64,000 bases of DNA, taken from contig NZ_QQTO01000027.1 of the NCBI RefSeq assembly GCF_003351345.1, forward strand, positions 34,136 through 98,135. Reading direction: 5' to 3'. Below, one piece after another: positions 18,420-27,182 of this stretch. The position numbers and the translations under genes are program-made. Every line of letters starts with the position of its first letter. Position 1 is the first letter of the stretch. Source of the DNA: Allobosea caraganae. GTDB taxonomy: Bacteria > Pseudomonadota > Alphaproteobacteria > Rhizobiales > Beijerinckiaceae. The notes beneath the pieces were generated by a model, which saw nothing but the letters and a program-made list of their open reading frames with translations, was not told the origin of the DNA and ran no database searches.

Positions 18420-19649
18420 CTAGTCAATAATAAACTTCTCGTTGACGTATTTTCCAAGATTATCCATGTCAGAGAATACGCTGTAAGCGTCCACTGGGAA
18501 TATAGTCGATAATTCTGCCGCGCCATATAGGGCCGAAATCCGGCTAAATTCGATTTTTTCCATAATATTATTTCCTTTTCTCGTCTTAGTCTGAGTTTCT
18601 AGGTCAACACAGCTAAGTCCGTGGACTGTAAACATGGAGTGCTGAGAGGCCAGCCTTTGTTTGCGCCAAGGAGAGTATATTGGCAATGCCTTCTCATACG
18701 GCCATGAGCTTTGGTGAAAAGATCTAAAATAATCATGACCATCTTCTAGGTCTAGGTCAAAAATCCGCTTATGGCCGCTAGATTTTTCCGACAATTTATA
18801 TGGATTTAAAACCCAAAGGCATGGTATTCTTAGGTGGGCGGATTTCGAGAGCGCGAAGTTGACATTCTCAATTATCGTCGCGCCCTTGACCTTATTTTCA
18901 TTATACAAATCGATGTAATGTTTTAAGGCAAAATATAATGCAATCGCAGGACTCTCTGTCCAGTCGAGAAGCCTAGTAAAAACACCGTAGTGCTGCATCA
19001 ATGCCAACAGTTCCCATGAGGTTCCGATCGACTCACGCCATCTAAATCGGAATTCAATAAATGCTTCTCTCTCTCCAGGGACAATGGCAGGAACCATCTC
19101 GATCTTTGTGCGTGCGCTGCTCAGTTTTAATCTATCTTTCCTAAGGCGATCCTCACATTGTATAATGGCGCGCTCAAGTTCGCCCATATTGACGGCTCGT
19201 AGGTACATCTGAATATTTGAATTGCTATTCCCTGTTGGTATATCGATATTATGCAGCCCGCAGATCGCCAACAATCTATCCGGCGTTATCGATGGAAGCT
19301 TGTTATTAGATTTGAGCAGAAACATTTCCGATCGAAGAAATCTTACTTCATCGAGATCTGCTTTGGATTTGTTGATTCTCAATTTCGCCGAATTTATCTC
19401 CGATAAAAAATCTCTTATCCTGCTTCTCTGAAACGATGATATATTCATAATATCAGGATATGAGATTCGAGATACATTCTTCAGGTCAGATATATCTGAA
19501 GTCATATTTTCCGCTAGCGATTTGCGGTCGTCTTTTAGAGAAGTGTAACCTCTGAATACGGATGGTAGGAGCTTCCAGCTCGCATCAGCGTGGCCTCTAT
19601 ACCAGGCGCTTGACTCGGAGCAGTGAACGTTTATCCGAGCCTCATCCAA
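18420..19649 (-). CDS. FRG-domain protein
   Basis: The conserved part begins W-x2-FLRKLDEARINVH and the hallmark SAWYRGHADASWKLLPSVFRG, which defines the FRG domain of unknown enzymatic function. Later blocks include LMQHYGVFTRLLDWTESPAIALYFAL, also typical (Q-H-G/Y-TRLLDWT). A central helical region (about residues 60-180) is rich in lysine and arginine. FRG proteins recur in defence islands and prophages. The frame is open back to ATG 19817, but that extension is simply a translation of the tRNA-like gene at 19709-19784. The only start between that gene and the FRG motif is TTG at 19649, which is used here. The gene is markedly AT-richer than its neighbours. Confidence 0.75.
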   Translation of the reverse strand: MDEARINVHCSESSAWYRGHADASWKLLPSVFRGYTSLKDDRKSLAENMTSDISDLKNVSRISYPDIMNISSFQRSRIRDFLSEINSAKLRINKSKADLDEVRFLRSEMFLLKSNNKLPSITPDRLLAICGLHNIDIPTGNSNSNIQMYLRAVNMGELERAIIQCEDRLRKDRLKLSSARTKIEMVPAIVPGEREAFIEFRFRWRESIGTSWELLALMQHYGVFTRLLDWTESPAIALYFALKHYIDLYNENKVKGATIIENVNFALSKSAHLRIPCLWVLNPYKLSEKSSGHKRIFDLDLEDGHDYFRSFHQSSWPYEKALPIYSPWRKQRLASQHSMFTVHGLSCVDLETQTKTRKGNNIMEKIEFSRISALYGAAELSTIFPVDAYSVFSDMDNLGKYVNEKFIID

Positions 19650-19708
19650 TTTCCTTAGAAATGCAGCCCACTCCGCTTGAGCTGGGGGAACAGTTGTCCC
19701 ACTGGAAT

Positions 19709-19784
19709 TGGTGGACTCGGATGGGTTCGAACCATCGCCCCCCGGATTAGATGTCCGGTGCTCTGCCAACTGAGCTACAAGTCC
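19709..19784 (-). tRNA. tRNA-Arg(TCT)-like gene with A at position 33
   Basis: A 76-base cloverleaf fits canonical numbering exactly. The acceptor GGACTTG/CGAGTCC has one G-T pair; D-arm GCTC/GAGC; anticodon stem CCGGA/TCCGG; loop CATCTAA; five-base variable loop; T-arm GATGG/CCATC with loop TTCGAAC; discriminator A and encoded CCA. Positions 34-36 read TCT (arginine, AGA codons), but position 33 is A instead of the near-universal T. It may be a decayed or specialised tRNA, or a former integration site. It lies 5' of, and in the same strand as, the FRG gene. Confidence 0.75.
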
Positions 19785-19955
19785 TAAGGGTCCTTCATCT
19801 GTCATCATGATCGCCACTGGGTTGTTGCGTCAAGGAAATAAAGAGGAATTAGACAACCTATCAGCCCTAAATGCTACTCGTCCGCTGAGCGAAACCTCGA
19901 CCTCAAGTAAATTCATTTGCAGCTGCGGCATAAGTCGCCTGCGCATCGCAGCTAG

Positions 19956-21362
19956 CTAACTATCTCGAAACCATTTCGGAAAGCGCGGGTCCTCGGCCAA
20001 GTCTAACTCTAATCGCGTGTTCTCCGTGATCGCGCCGACGGTGAAGGCGCCAACGGCCCTCAATGTCGTTCGGACTTCGCCCTGGGCCGATGGCTCCACT
20101 ACCTCGGACCGGGGGTCGAATGTCGGATGGTAATGGAAGCGGACGCTCTCTCGAAGGCGACGCTTGCCGCTTCCTTTCACGACAAGATCGAACTCAACAT
20201 AGTCTCTGCGCCTCCTGACATTGGCGACCCGCAAACTGAGCCCGTCGCTTTCACTGGCCTGGCCAAACCGTCCCTTGTGCGGGTCCAGGTTAAAGAGGTC
20301 GGTCTGCTCCGTGATGTCGGGCGCACTCGCAAGAATCGTAGATGGGAGCCTGGACGCTTGCGGCGACGCCACGACCCGGATCGAGATATCTTTCTCTTTT
20401 CTCGGAGGCGGCGTCTGCCCCCGATTCCCGAGGGCGGTGAGTAGCGCGAGCAGGTTGTCGTGGGAGTAGCTTTGACCATCGGGTGTAGGTTCTATCCGAT
20501 AGAAAACCGTATGCAGTCCGTACTTGCCTTGCATCCTTCTCCGAATGAGGTCGCGCTCTGGCGCCGTCCGATAGCCGAAGATCGCGAAGTGGCGGCGCCA
20601 ATGACGCTTTGCCGCATCTTTCTTTGCCGGCAGCGGTGGGTTCGGTAGGCTGAAAAGTACTTCCCGCATGATTTGCGAGAGGTCCGGATCGTTCATCGAA
20701 AACCCGATGAAGACCACCGGTTGGGTCATGAACAGCGCCATGAGCCGTCGCCGGTTCTCTTCCCTCAGATACGTTCGGCTGTAAGCGCTTTCCGTCAGCA
20801 CGATGTTCTGTGGCGCGAGCGCATGTCCGTGCAGGTAGACGATCGATGAAGGTGCGTTAGGGTCGCTTAGGTCCGCAAAGAAATCATGGACCTGATCTAC
20901 CTGGCTCCAATCGACGCGCTTCGGCGCGGTACCCATGGCCCGTTCCATGGCGATTTCCGCACAGAACTCGAAGTTGGTCGTCAAAATGTGTCGGAAGCCG
21001 AGTTTCGCGATCGTATGGTGGGGCTCGACCACATCGCGACGCTCGCCGAAGGTCGAGCCCATGAACGCGTCGAAACGTTCCGGTCCCAACGAGTTGTAGA
21101 GCTCCTCGGCCTGCCAGGCGGGATCCTGCAACTCCTTGAGGACACTCAACAGCTTTGGGGCCGTGGAGCCACCCTTGCCAAGCTCGTCGTTGAGCTGGTG
21201 CAGCAATTGGTCCCACGAGGGATACCCTGTCGGTATGCTGGCGCCTGCCCCAACCAGCGCGAGTGGCCGCCCGCGCTTCATCAGATCCACCAAGGATACA
21301 TATTGCTCGTCATTGTCGAAGGGAGAGAGTTCCATCTCGCGCGCTTGACTGCGGGTAGCCAT
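19956..21362 (-). CDS. SIR2-family NADase-like protein with C-terminal pYEATS domain
   Basis: The 468-residue protein has an N-terminal SIR2 fold (about residues 25-240) with NAD-binding GAGAS (38-42), ILTTNFEF with N130, the catalytic histidine region VYLHGH (178/180) and GFSMNDPDL. SIR2 domains of this type in defence systems hydrolyse NAD+ and abort infected cells. The C-terminal 120 residues (VEFDLVVKGSG, VRFHYHPTFDP, VGAFTVGAITENTRLELDLA, PRFPKWFRDS) match the prokaryotic YEATS pattern, a beta-sandwich seen in predicted conflict systems with CHAT and TIR proteins. The start is one base after the CHAT gene stop (TAGCATG), so the two are tightly coupled. Confidence 0.82.
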   Translation of the reverse strand: MATRSQAREMELSPFDNDEQYVSLVDLMKRGRPLALVGAGASIPTGYPSWDQLLHQLNDELGKGGSTAPKLLSVLKELQDPAWQAEELYNSLGPERFDAFMGSTFGERRDVVEPHHTIAKLGFRHILTTNFEFCAEIAMERAMGTAPKRVDWSQVDQVHDFFADLSDPNAPSSIVYLHGHALAPQNIVLTESAYSRTYLREENRRRLMALFMTQPVVFIGFSMNDPDLSQIMREVLFSLPNPPLPAKKDAAKRHWRRHFAIFGYRTAPERDLIRRRMQGKYGLHTVFYRIEPTPDGQSYSHDNLLALLTALGNRGQTPPPRKEKDISIRVVASPQASRLPSTILASAPDITEQTDLFNLDPHKGRFGQASESDGLSLRVANVRRRRDYVEFDLVVKGSGKRRLRESVRFHYHPTFDPRSEVVEPSAQGEVRTTLRAVGAFTVGAITENTRLELDLAEDPRFPKWFRDS

Positions 21363-21363
21363 G

Positions 21364-24300
21364 CTATGAGCCCTTCTTCAAGCGGAACTCGGGATCGCCA
21401 TAAAGGATGTAGTCGGCCCAATCTCCTTGCCCTGCTTTGGCGAGACCCCGACGTGAGGCCATCAATGCGTCCCCCAGTGTGTCACCGCGAAGCACGGCGT
21501 CGTAGAACGCTGGTGCGAATAACTCCGCTGCGGTGTCGCCGACCGGCCAGTAGGTACCGACGTAATTGGCAACTCCGCCGCGCAGGAACGCCTCCGCAAA
21601 ACCTACGTTGCGCCGGATCAAATCGGGCGCCGGGCCGGGCGTCGCCTCCGTGCGGCGGATGCGCCCGGCTTCGCAAGCATTGAAGAACACCAGACTCGGC
21701 AAGCTTCCCAGACCTGCGAGCTCCGCCCCCGACAGCACTTCCCGACCTGCACAGAGGATCCCGCTTCGCGAGGGGGCGTCCTGGTCGAAGAAGGCATGCC
21801 CTGCATAATGGACAACGTCGAAGTCGCCCGATCGGAAGCATCGCAATAACTCGCTGCGGCGAGCGGCTGCCTGAGCCAAACGGTGGACCTCGACCCTGCC
21901 TTTTTCCTTGAGTAGCGCTTCTACGCGATCGCCCTCCTCGCGTGCTCCCTCGAGATCTTCGGTGGGATCGACGACGAGAAGGACGCGCAAGGTCGGCCGC
22001 ATTCGCCTTTCCTCTAGCCATTTGGCGACGGATAGATCGTCCGCCTCGTATCGATGGCTTAGGCCGCCGGCGAGAGCGGGGGCCTTGCCATTCACGTAGA
22101 TTGCATCCCAAGGAATCCGCGAGGCCTTGGCATCGTGGACTACCACGACGTGTTCGTCGGGGAACTGGCCGAGGATTGTCACGATGGGGTCGGGCAGGAC
22201 CATGCTCGCGAGCTTCTCGCCGAAGGCCGCCATTTTTTCGGCGGGCGGGGCGCCGTCGACGACCCTAGCGAGGTGCTTGGCCAAGGCATCCTCGTCCAGC
22301 GGTTTCCAGCTGCGGTGTATTGCGGCCTTCGATCCCTTGGTGAGGACGGACGCGGTCAGTCCCGGTCGATCGTTCTCGTCCTCCGTCTGCCGCACCAGAA
22401 GGTAGACGGGTTCCCTGCCGGCGGCCTTCTGATCGCGGACCGCCGAATGCATCGTGTCCGACGCCGGCAATTCGCGAGTCCTCAACGTGAGTTGTATGCC
22501 GTCGAATAACTCGCCGCCCGTCAGATCGTAGAGGTCGCGCGTCAACTGAGCATACCGTCTCGGATCAGTCTCGCAGATCGTGACGCGATGGAAAATCTGG
22601 TCACGATCGGCATCGAGAAGGCCGCGCACGAATCCAGTCAGCAATCGCTGGAGGCCGACTTTCGCAATCATGCCCGAGGAGCCGCCCATCAATACCGTGG
22701 CGAAGTCCGAAACATGGCTGGAGACGAAAGTACGGATCAGATTCTCGCCAACGATTTCAAGCGTGCTCTCGTTGAAGCTGTCGATGGGCCCCAACCCCGC
22801 AAATGCGACGAAGTCGGCGCGAAGCGGGTTGCGCCCTTTGGGAAGGACCGAAACTTCTCCGATATTTCCGTTGAACATCCGGCGCCCAAGCGCTTGGGAA
22901 ATTCCGCCATTCAGCAATCGGTCGACGGTGAGCGCGGCCCCGCCAGGGGATACGTTCTTGAAAAGACCGAGCACGTAGGCGTCCGCGTCCGCTTCCGTAA
23001 GGCTACCGTGCGCGAGGACGATATCGAGATGCCGGTGCCGCTGCCGACTGATGACCAAGCGGTCGGTGAAGGCGATCTCATCCCGCTGGCCACTCGGTGC
23101 GCCACCGGCCGTCATCGCTGCCGCACCTCCGTCCGCAGGGGCGGCGAACTCCTCGATGACTTGCCTTTCCTCGCGCGTGCTAAGCCGTCGACCACGATTG
23201 CCTTCGTAGATGTCGACGCCAAGCTCACTTTCGGTGACGACCCTGACTTGAGCGCTGCGCCGACGTGTGATCTCGGTAGGAAGTTCGGTCGTCCTTCCGG
23301 TGGCAATGAGGCTCTGAACCGCCCTCGCCACCGCGGCGTTGTTCGGAAGGGAACCGTGCTCCTCCTCGACGTAGTAAGTACCCTCGGCATCCGAGAGCGT
23401 CGCGCAAACCGTCGGCACGGTGCCGTCGCCTTCGTTGGTCATTGTGTACGCGAACTCGGCGCCGATGATGTTCGCCTCGACAACGGTTTGCTGATTTATG
23501 CCGATAATCTGAAAGATACCCTTCGGGCTCGCCTTACCTGTCGGTAGCGCCTTCTGTACCGCTTTAGCGCGCTTCAAAAGGTTCTCGTCGGGTCTCGGGC
23601 CACCGCTGGGCCAGTTCCCGAGATCGAAGAGATCGAGCGGGATTATGCCCGGCGACGGGAACATCTCGGAAAGGCCTTGGAATGTCCCGAAGATCTCCGC
23701 CAATTCGTTTTGATCGTGCGTAAAATCGATGAATGCAAGCTTTCGCACGACCGAATGCGCACCACGGAAAGCTTGGAGTGGCGAGAACGATCCGTGGTGT
23801 GGCGTGCCGAGCGTGATGATCCTGCCAAGCCGCTCGGGTGGAGTTTTCAAGCAGGCGCGTGCGACGAGGCCTCCCATGCTGTGGGCTACGAGGTGGACCT
23901 CTTTGCCCTCCGTATCGAGCGACTTAGCCAGCATTTCGCCGGTCTCGGCAACGCTGTGGCGCCAGTCATAGGGCCAAAAATCCGCGTCGAAGCCTCCGAT
24001 GCGGAGGCGATACTTCAGCTTGAGGTAAGTCGACAGCATAACGCCCAACGCCCCGACCTGAACGCCGGCTTCCGGGGGAAGTCGCAGCTTGGAAAGCTGT
24101 CCGACCATGACGTCGAGCAGGTCGAGCCAAATCTCGTCGTTAACGGTACCGAGCGTCGATCCCATGATGCCGGGAAGAATCAGAACACGTGTGCCGCCGC
24201 GGGTCGAGCGGGCATCCGCCTCGCGTGCCAGTTGCTTTAGTTCGGCATAGGCGCGCGCTCCGAACTTATCTTCGAGAATGCCGGCATCCGTGTCGGTCAC

Positions 24301-24447
24301 GAGCGCTCGTTCGACGAACTTCTCAGTCAATCGATGCGATAGCGCATCTTCTCGTGCCGCCTGGGCGGCACCTCTTGAACTCGCGTCATCAGCTAGTTCT
24401 TTGGGCCTCGTCCTCTTCGACGTGCCTTTTCTGCTGTCGCCGGCCAT
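21364..24447 (-). CDS. LCAT/lipase-like alpha/beta hydrolase fused to CHAT protease
   Basis: From ATG 24447 (AGGGGGG six bases upstream) the protein has 1027 residues; a GTG at 24486 is possible. An N-terminal lipase domain (about 85-400) has ILPGIMGSTLG and the nucleophile elbow VAHSMGG (S190), as in LCAT-like or PGAP1-like acylhydrolases. A middle alpha/beta region (about 450-700) resembles the N-terminal fold of M17-type peptidases, at low confidence. The C-terminus (about 790-1027) is a caspase-like CHAT protease with HYAGH (H880/H884) and FFNACEAG (C925). It is a multidomain effector with both a potential membrane-lipid hydrolase and a protease, cotranscribed with SIR2-pYEATS and probably with the protease-nuclease gene upstream. 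Confidence 0.85.
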   Translation of the reverse strand: MAGDSRKGTSKRTRPKELADDASSRGAAQAAREDALSHRLTEKFVERALVTDTDAGILEDKFGARAYAELKQLAREADARSTRGGTRVLILPGIMGSTLGTVNDEIWLDLLDVMVGQLSKLRLPPEAGVQVGALGVMLSTYLKLKYRLRIGGFDADFWPYDWRHSVAETGEMLAKSLDTEGKEVHLVAHSMGGLVARACLKTPPERLGRIITLGTPHHGSFSPLQAFRGAHSVVRKLAFIDFTHDQNELAEIFGTFQGLSEMFPSPGIIPLDLFDLGNWPSGGPRPDENLLKRAKAVQKALPTGKASPKGIFQIIGINQQTVVEANIIGAEFAYTMTNEGDGTVPTVCATLSDAEGTYYVEEEHGSLPNNAAVARAVQSLIATGRTTELPTEITRRRSAQVRVVTESELGVDIYEGNRGRRLSTREERQVIEEFAAPADGGAAAMTAGGAPSGQRDEIAFTDRLVISRQRHRHLDIVLAHGSLTEADADAYVLGLFKNVSPGGAALTVDRLLNGGISQALGRRMFNGNIGEVSVLPKGRNPLRADFVAFAGLGPIDSFNESTLEIVGENLIRTFVSSHVSDFATVLMGGSSGMIAKVGLQRLLTGFVRGLLDADRDQIFHRVTICETDPRRYAQLTRDLYDLTGGELFDGIQLTLRTRELPASDTMHSAVRDQKAAGREPVYLLVRQTEDENDRPGLTASVLTKGSKAAIHRSWKPLDEDALAKHLARVVDGAPPAEKMAAFGEKLASMVLPDPIVTILGQFPDEHVVVVHDAKASRIPWDAIYVNGKAPALAGGLSHRYEADDLSVAKWLEERRMRPTLRVLLVVDPTEDLEGAREEGDRVEALLKEKGRVEVHRLAQAAARRSELLRCFRSGDFDVVHYAGHAFFDQDAPSRSGILCAGREVLSGAELAGLGSLPSLVFFNACEAGRIRRTEATPGPAPDLIRRNVGFAEAFLRGGVANYVGTYWPVGDTAAELFAPAFYDAVLRGDTLGDALMASRRGLAKAGQGDWADYILYGDPEFRLKKGS

Positions 24448-24486
24448 CTGCGCCCCCCTAGGACGGACCGGCCGCAATGCTCGCAC

Positions 24487-25028
24487 GAGTTGCGGCCAAC
24501 CAAAAGCGGAAGTTTCGTCCAGAGTTTACTTAGTCGGCGTTGAATGGGAGCGCCCCTTGTTACCATGCCTTTAGGACAGTAACTGCCGGGCTGCACAACG
24601 CCCTTGGGAAGACCTATGTATCAGACTTCCGGTTCGTCCCGATCACTACCCTCTGAACCATTGTCTCATAGCCCGATCTCGCGCGAACCGCCTGCTGGTA
24701 CGAGAAGCGCCAGCGCGTCGCGTCAGCATTTGGATCGCCAGCACAATCTGCGCTCGTCGGCGGCAGGTCCCTGCAGCGAAATGATCTCGCCGTGCTTGTC
24801 GTCGGGCAGACGCGCGAAATGCTTTTCCCCATGTGCGAACCGCGGTGAGCCTGCAGGTCCTCGGCGGGGCTGGGAGTCGTCGAGACGAGAGCGAAGAGGG
24901 CAGCGGCCATGGCCGCTCCGACGTCCTTTGCGAACCGATGTTGGAGAGGACGGAATCCCTCCGAACCTTGTCTGGTGGACATGGGTTAAGACAGCGACGG
25001 CACTCGCAGAGGACGGGACCGCCGCCGG
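24487..25028. other. 542-bp gap inside the effector cluster, possible gene relic
   Basis: No convincing gene fills this stretch. On the minus strand one frame reads HGEKHFARLPDDKHGEIISLQ near 24800-24850, with natural-looking codon use, before a TGA. The other minus frame (24614-24982) and the plus frame (24604-25158) look like GC-shadow translations. A decayed small gene between the nuclease and CHAT genes is possible. The promoter for the CHAT-SIR2 pair may lie here. Confidence 0.3.
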
Positions 25029-27182
25029 TCAGAGGCCGGCAATGTCCCGCGGTGATGCCAACCTGACCGATAGTTGGCCCGAGAGGGTGTCCGCCTGCAG
25101 CAGGGCATCTTCGAACACAAGGCCCGCCTCCTTGGCGATCTCGCTCAACGAGACCTGATACTTGTCGAACCGACCAGGCCCGAACCGCTCGATCCCGAAG
25201 CGGTCGACGACCGCGCGTTGGCTCAAGATGAAACCGTACGCCTTCAATTCCGGCTTCGGCGCCGTCCGGTCGACGACGCAGACGACCTTCCAGAACCGAA
25301 TCGGGTATTGGATCTCCCCTCGACCGAAATCCTTCCTCGGATCGTCGGAAGCCAGGATCGGCCCGGCGAGCAGGCATGCCTTCGTATCTCCATCCCGTCG
25401 GCTCTGTTGGATGTGGTTCTCGAATGCGCCCCAGACCCCTTCCATTCCCTTGTAAGTCTTGTCGTTACGCCCGGGAGTGGACTGGTTGAACGCCTCGTGC
25501 TGGGGCGTGCAATTCGTCCAGTGGAAGGTATCCGAGTTCGCGAATTCGATCTCCCGCTCGTCGTCGCCCCACTCGTTGTCCTCGCGGCGGACGATGTGCC
25601 CCCGATCGATGTTTCCTGCCGGTTTGTAGAAGTCCGCGTCGAAGACCTGGCAGATGGCGGGGATGCGCGGGTCGGGAATCCAGCGATCGCGGCCCCATTC
25701 CTCGCGGTCCTTATCCGTCTTCCGAGTGGGATCGTAATCGACGTTCGCGGCCGACCACATCTGCAGTCGCCGGGGTTTGTTCATCATCAGCTCGAAGTGG
25801 TGGTACTTGAGGACGAGCGGCTTGCCATCCTCGCCCTTGAGCATCTCCTCGATCCGGTCGGGTTGCACCGACGGGACCGGAACGACGATCTCACCTTCCT
25901 CGTCCAGGAAGCTCGGGCTGTATCCCTTACGCAGGTCGTAATCGGGATCGAAGCGAATGGACCGCTCCACGGCGAACGCAACCGTGCGGCTGGTCGAGCT
26001 GGTCGAGGCGTCCGCCGCGGGCGTCCCCGCGACGTTCACGTTTATCGTCACCGGTCCGGTGAAGGTCACGGTCATCCCTGCCATGGTTCCCCCCCTTTTG
26101 ATCGCGTTCCCTAGCGTTTCGAGGCTTTGCGGCTGGATAATCTCCATCGCCTCCGCGACCGGATCCCCGGTCGTCGCGAGGAGGTCTTCGAGGATGTCCT
26201 GCTCGGATCGATCCGGAAGCCGGGCCGACCTGAGATGGGACACGATCGCGCTAATCCTGACCCCCTCGTTGGCGATCCAATGAACCCGATCGTCCCCCAT
26301 CTCCTTGAACCACGGCGTTCCGTCGAGAGCGAGCGCCCGGCCGTCGCGCATTTGGGGTATCGATGCGTGGTGCAGCGCCACTAACTCCCAGCGATCGCTG
26401 AACGCCGGCGATCCGGATGAGCCCTCCAACGTATCCGTCTCGTACTGAAGGAAGCCTTCCTCCAGTATGTCGACGAGCCTGTTTTGGGAAATCGCGTACT
26501 GCTTCGGCCGACCTTCGGGGTGTTGGATGATGTGGACCGGCTGCCCTTTGAGGATCTTCGGCATGGCCTCAACCAAGGTGTTTTGGCCCATCGACGCCAG
26601 ATCGCTTCCTTCGTTCGAGCGCGGCGCCACGGCAAGGATCGCGAAATCCAGCCGCTCGTCGCTGACGAAGAAGCGGGAAGGTTCGAGTTCGAAGGTGACG
26701 CCGCGTTCGACGCCTCGCTCCGAGCGCTCGTAAAGGAAGTGCGCGGCGCATCCCCTTGCATCGCCGCGCCCCTGGAAAACGTGCCAGTTGGTGATCAACA
26801 GATCAGGAGCGACCAGGAAGCCCGTAGCGAACCCCTGCGCTTCCGTGCCGGGGCCACCCTGTTCGACGATCCGGGCGACGGAACGCCCCGCTTTCCTTGC
26901 GGCTGCATTCGGGGCCATTTCGTCGAAGTCGAGGGTCGCGCCCATCCGTCGCTCGATGCCGAACGGCAGGTCGCGGCGGGTTCGAATGTTGCGAAGGGCC
27001 TTCATGCCCTCGACGCGATTTACGAAAGCGTCGCGTCTCTGAGGGCTGTCCGCCGCACCGGGGCCGGCTTCGGCGATAAGAGCTTTGTTATGTGCCCTCT
27101 CAGGCGCACGTTGCTCGTACCGCTCCATAGCGGATCTCTGCACTTCCCGACGAGCTTCTCGCAGACGACGCAGCCGATCCAT
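25029..27182 (-). CDS. Trypsin-like serine protease fused to NUC1-type DNA/RNA endonuclease
   Basis: This 717-residue protein has a charged N-terminal helix (1-70) and then a chymotrypsin-fold protease: LLITNWHVF with H134, RLDFAIL with D179, and EGSSGSPAF with S256. A linker (about 310-400) precedes a beta-beta-alpha metal nuclease whose catalytic site is DRGHIVRRE (D525-H528) with N556 in WTNCTPQHEAFNQ, as in NucA/EndoG. Protease and nuclease in one chain suggest that proteolysis releases or activates the nuclease, which is inference. No signal peptide is seen, so it probably acts in the cytoplasm. It is the first gene of the minus-strand effector cluster. Confidence 0.88.
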   Translation of the reverse strand: MDRLRRLREARREVQRSAMERYEQRAPERAHNKALIAEAGPGAADSPQRRDAFVNRVEGMKALRNIRTRRDLPFGIERRMGATLDFDEMAPNAAARKAGRSVARIVEQGGPGTEAQGFATGFLVAPDLLITNWHVFQGRGDARGCAAHFLYERSERGVERGVTFELEPSRFFVSDERLDFAILAVAPRSNEGSDLASMGQNTLVEAMPKILKGQPVHIIQHPEGRPKQYAISQNRLVDILEEGFLQYETDTLEGSSGSPAFSDRWELVALHHASIPQMRDGRALALDGTPWFKEMGDDRVHWIANEGVRISAIVSHLRSARLPDRSEQDILEDLLATTGDPVAEAMEIIQPQSLETLGNAIKRGGTMAGMTVTFTGPVTINVNVAGTPAADASTSSTSRTVAFAVERSIRFDPDYDLRKGYSPSFLDEEGEIVVPVPSVQPDRIEEMLKGEDGKPLVLKYHHFELMMNKPRRLQMWSAANVDYDPTRKTDKDREEWGRDRWIPDPRIPAICQVFDADFYKPAGNIDRGHIVRREDNEWGDDEREIEFANSDTFHWTNCTPQHEAFNQSTPGRNDKTYKGMEGVWGAFENHIQQSRRDGDTKACLLAGPILASDDPRKDFGRGEIQYPIRFWKVVCVVDRTAPKPELKAYGFILSQRAVVDRFGIERFGPGRFDKYQVSLSEIAKEAGLVFEDALLQADTLSGQLSVRLASPRDIAGL

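Noticed and set aside
19709..19784. Reading the tRNA as an amber suppressor (anticodon CTA with T at position 33)
   Set aside because: That register would need stem CGGAC/CCGGG, which does not pair. The canonical 76-base numbering puts TCT at 34-36 with A33.
19709..19817. N-terminal extension of the FRG protein (GLVAQLAEHRTSNPGG and so on)
   Set aside because: This peptide is the usual mistranslation of a tRNA gene. It maps exactly onto the cloverleaf at 19709-19784.
22588..23547. 319-codon plus-strand frame opposite the lipase-CHAT gene
   Set aside because: Antisense shadow. The minus strand has intact lipase and CHAT catalytic motifs.
24604..25158. 184-codon plus-strand frame in the effector-cluster gap
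   Set aside because: It runs into the nuclease gene on the opposite strand and has no motif or ribosome-binding site.
25074..26114. 346-codon plus-strand frame opposite the protease-nuclease gene
   Set aside because: Antisense shadow with valine-aspartate-rich low-information sequence and no ribosome-binding site.
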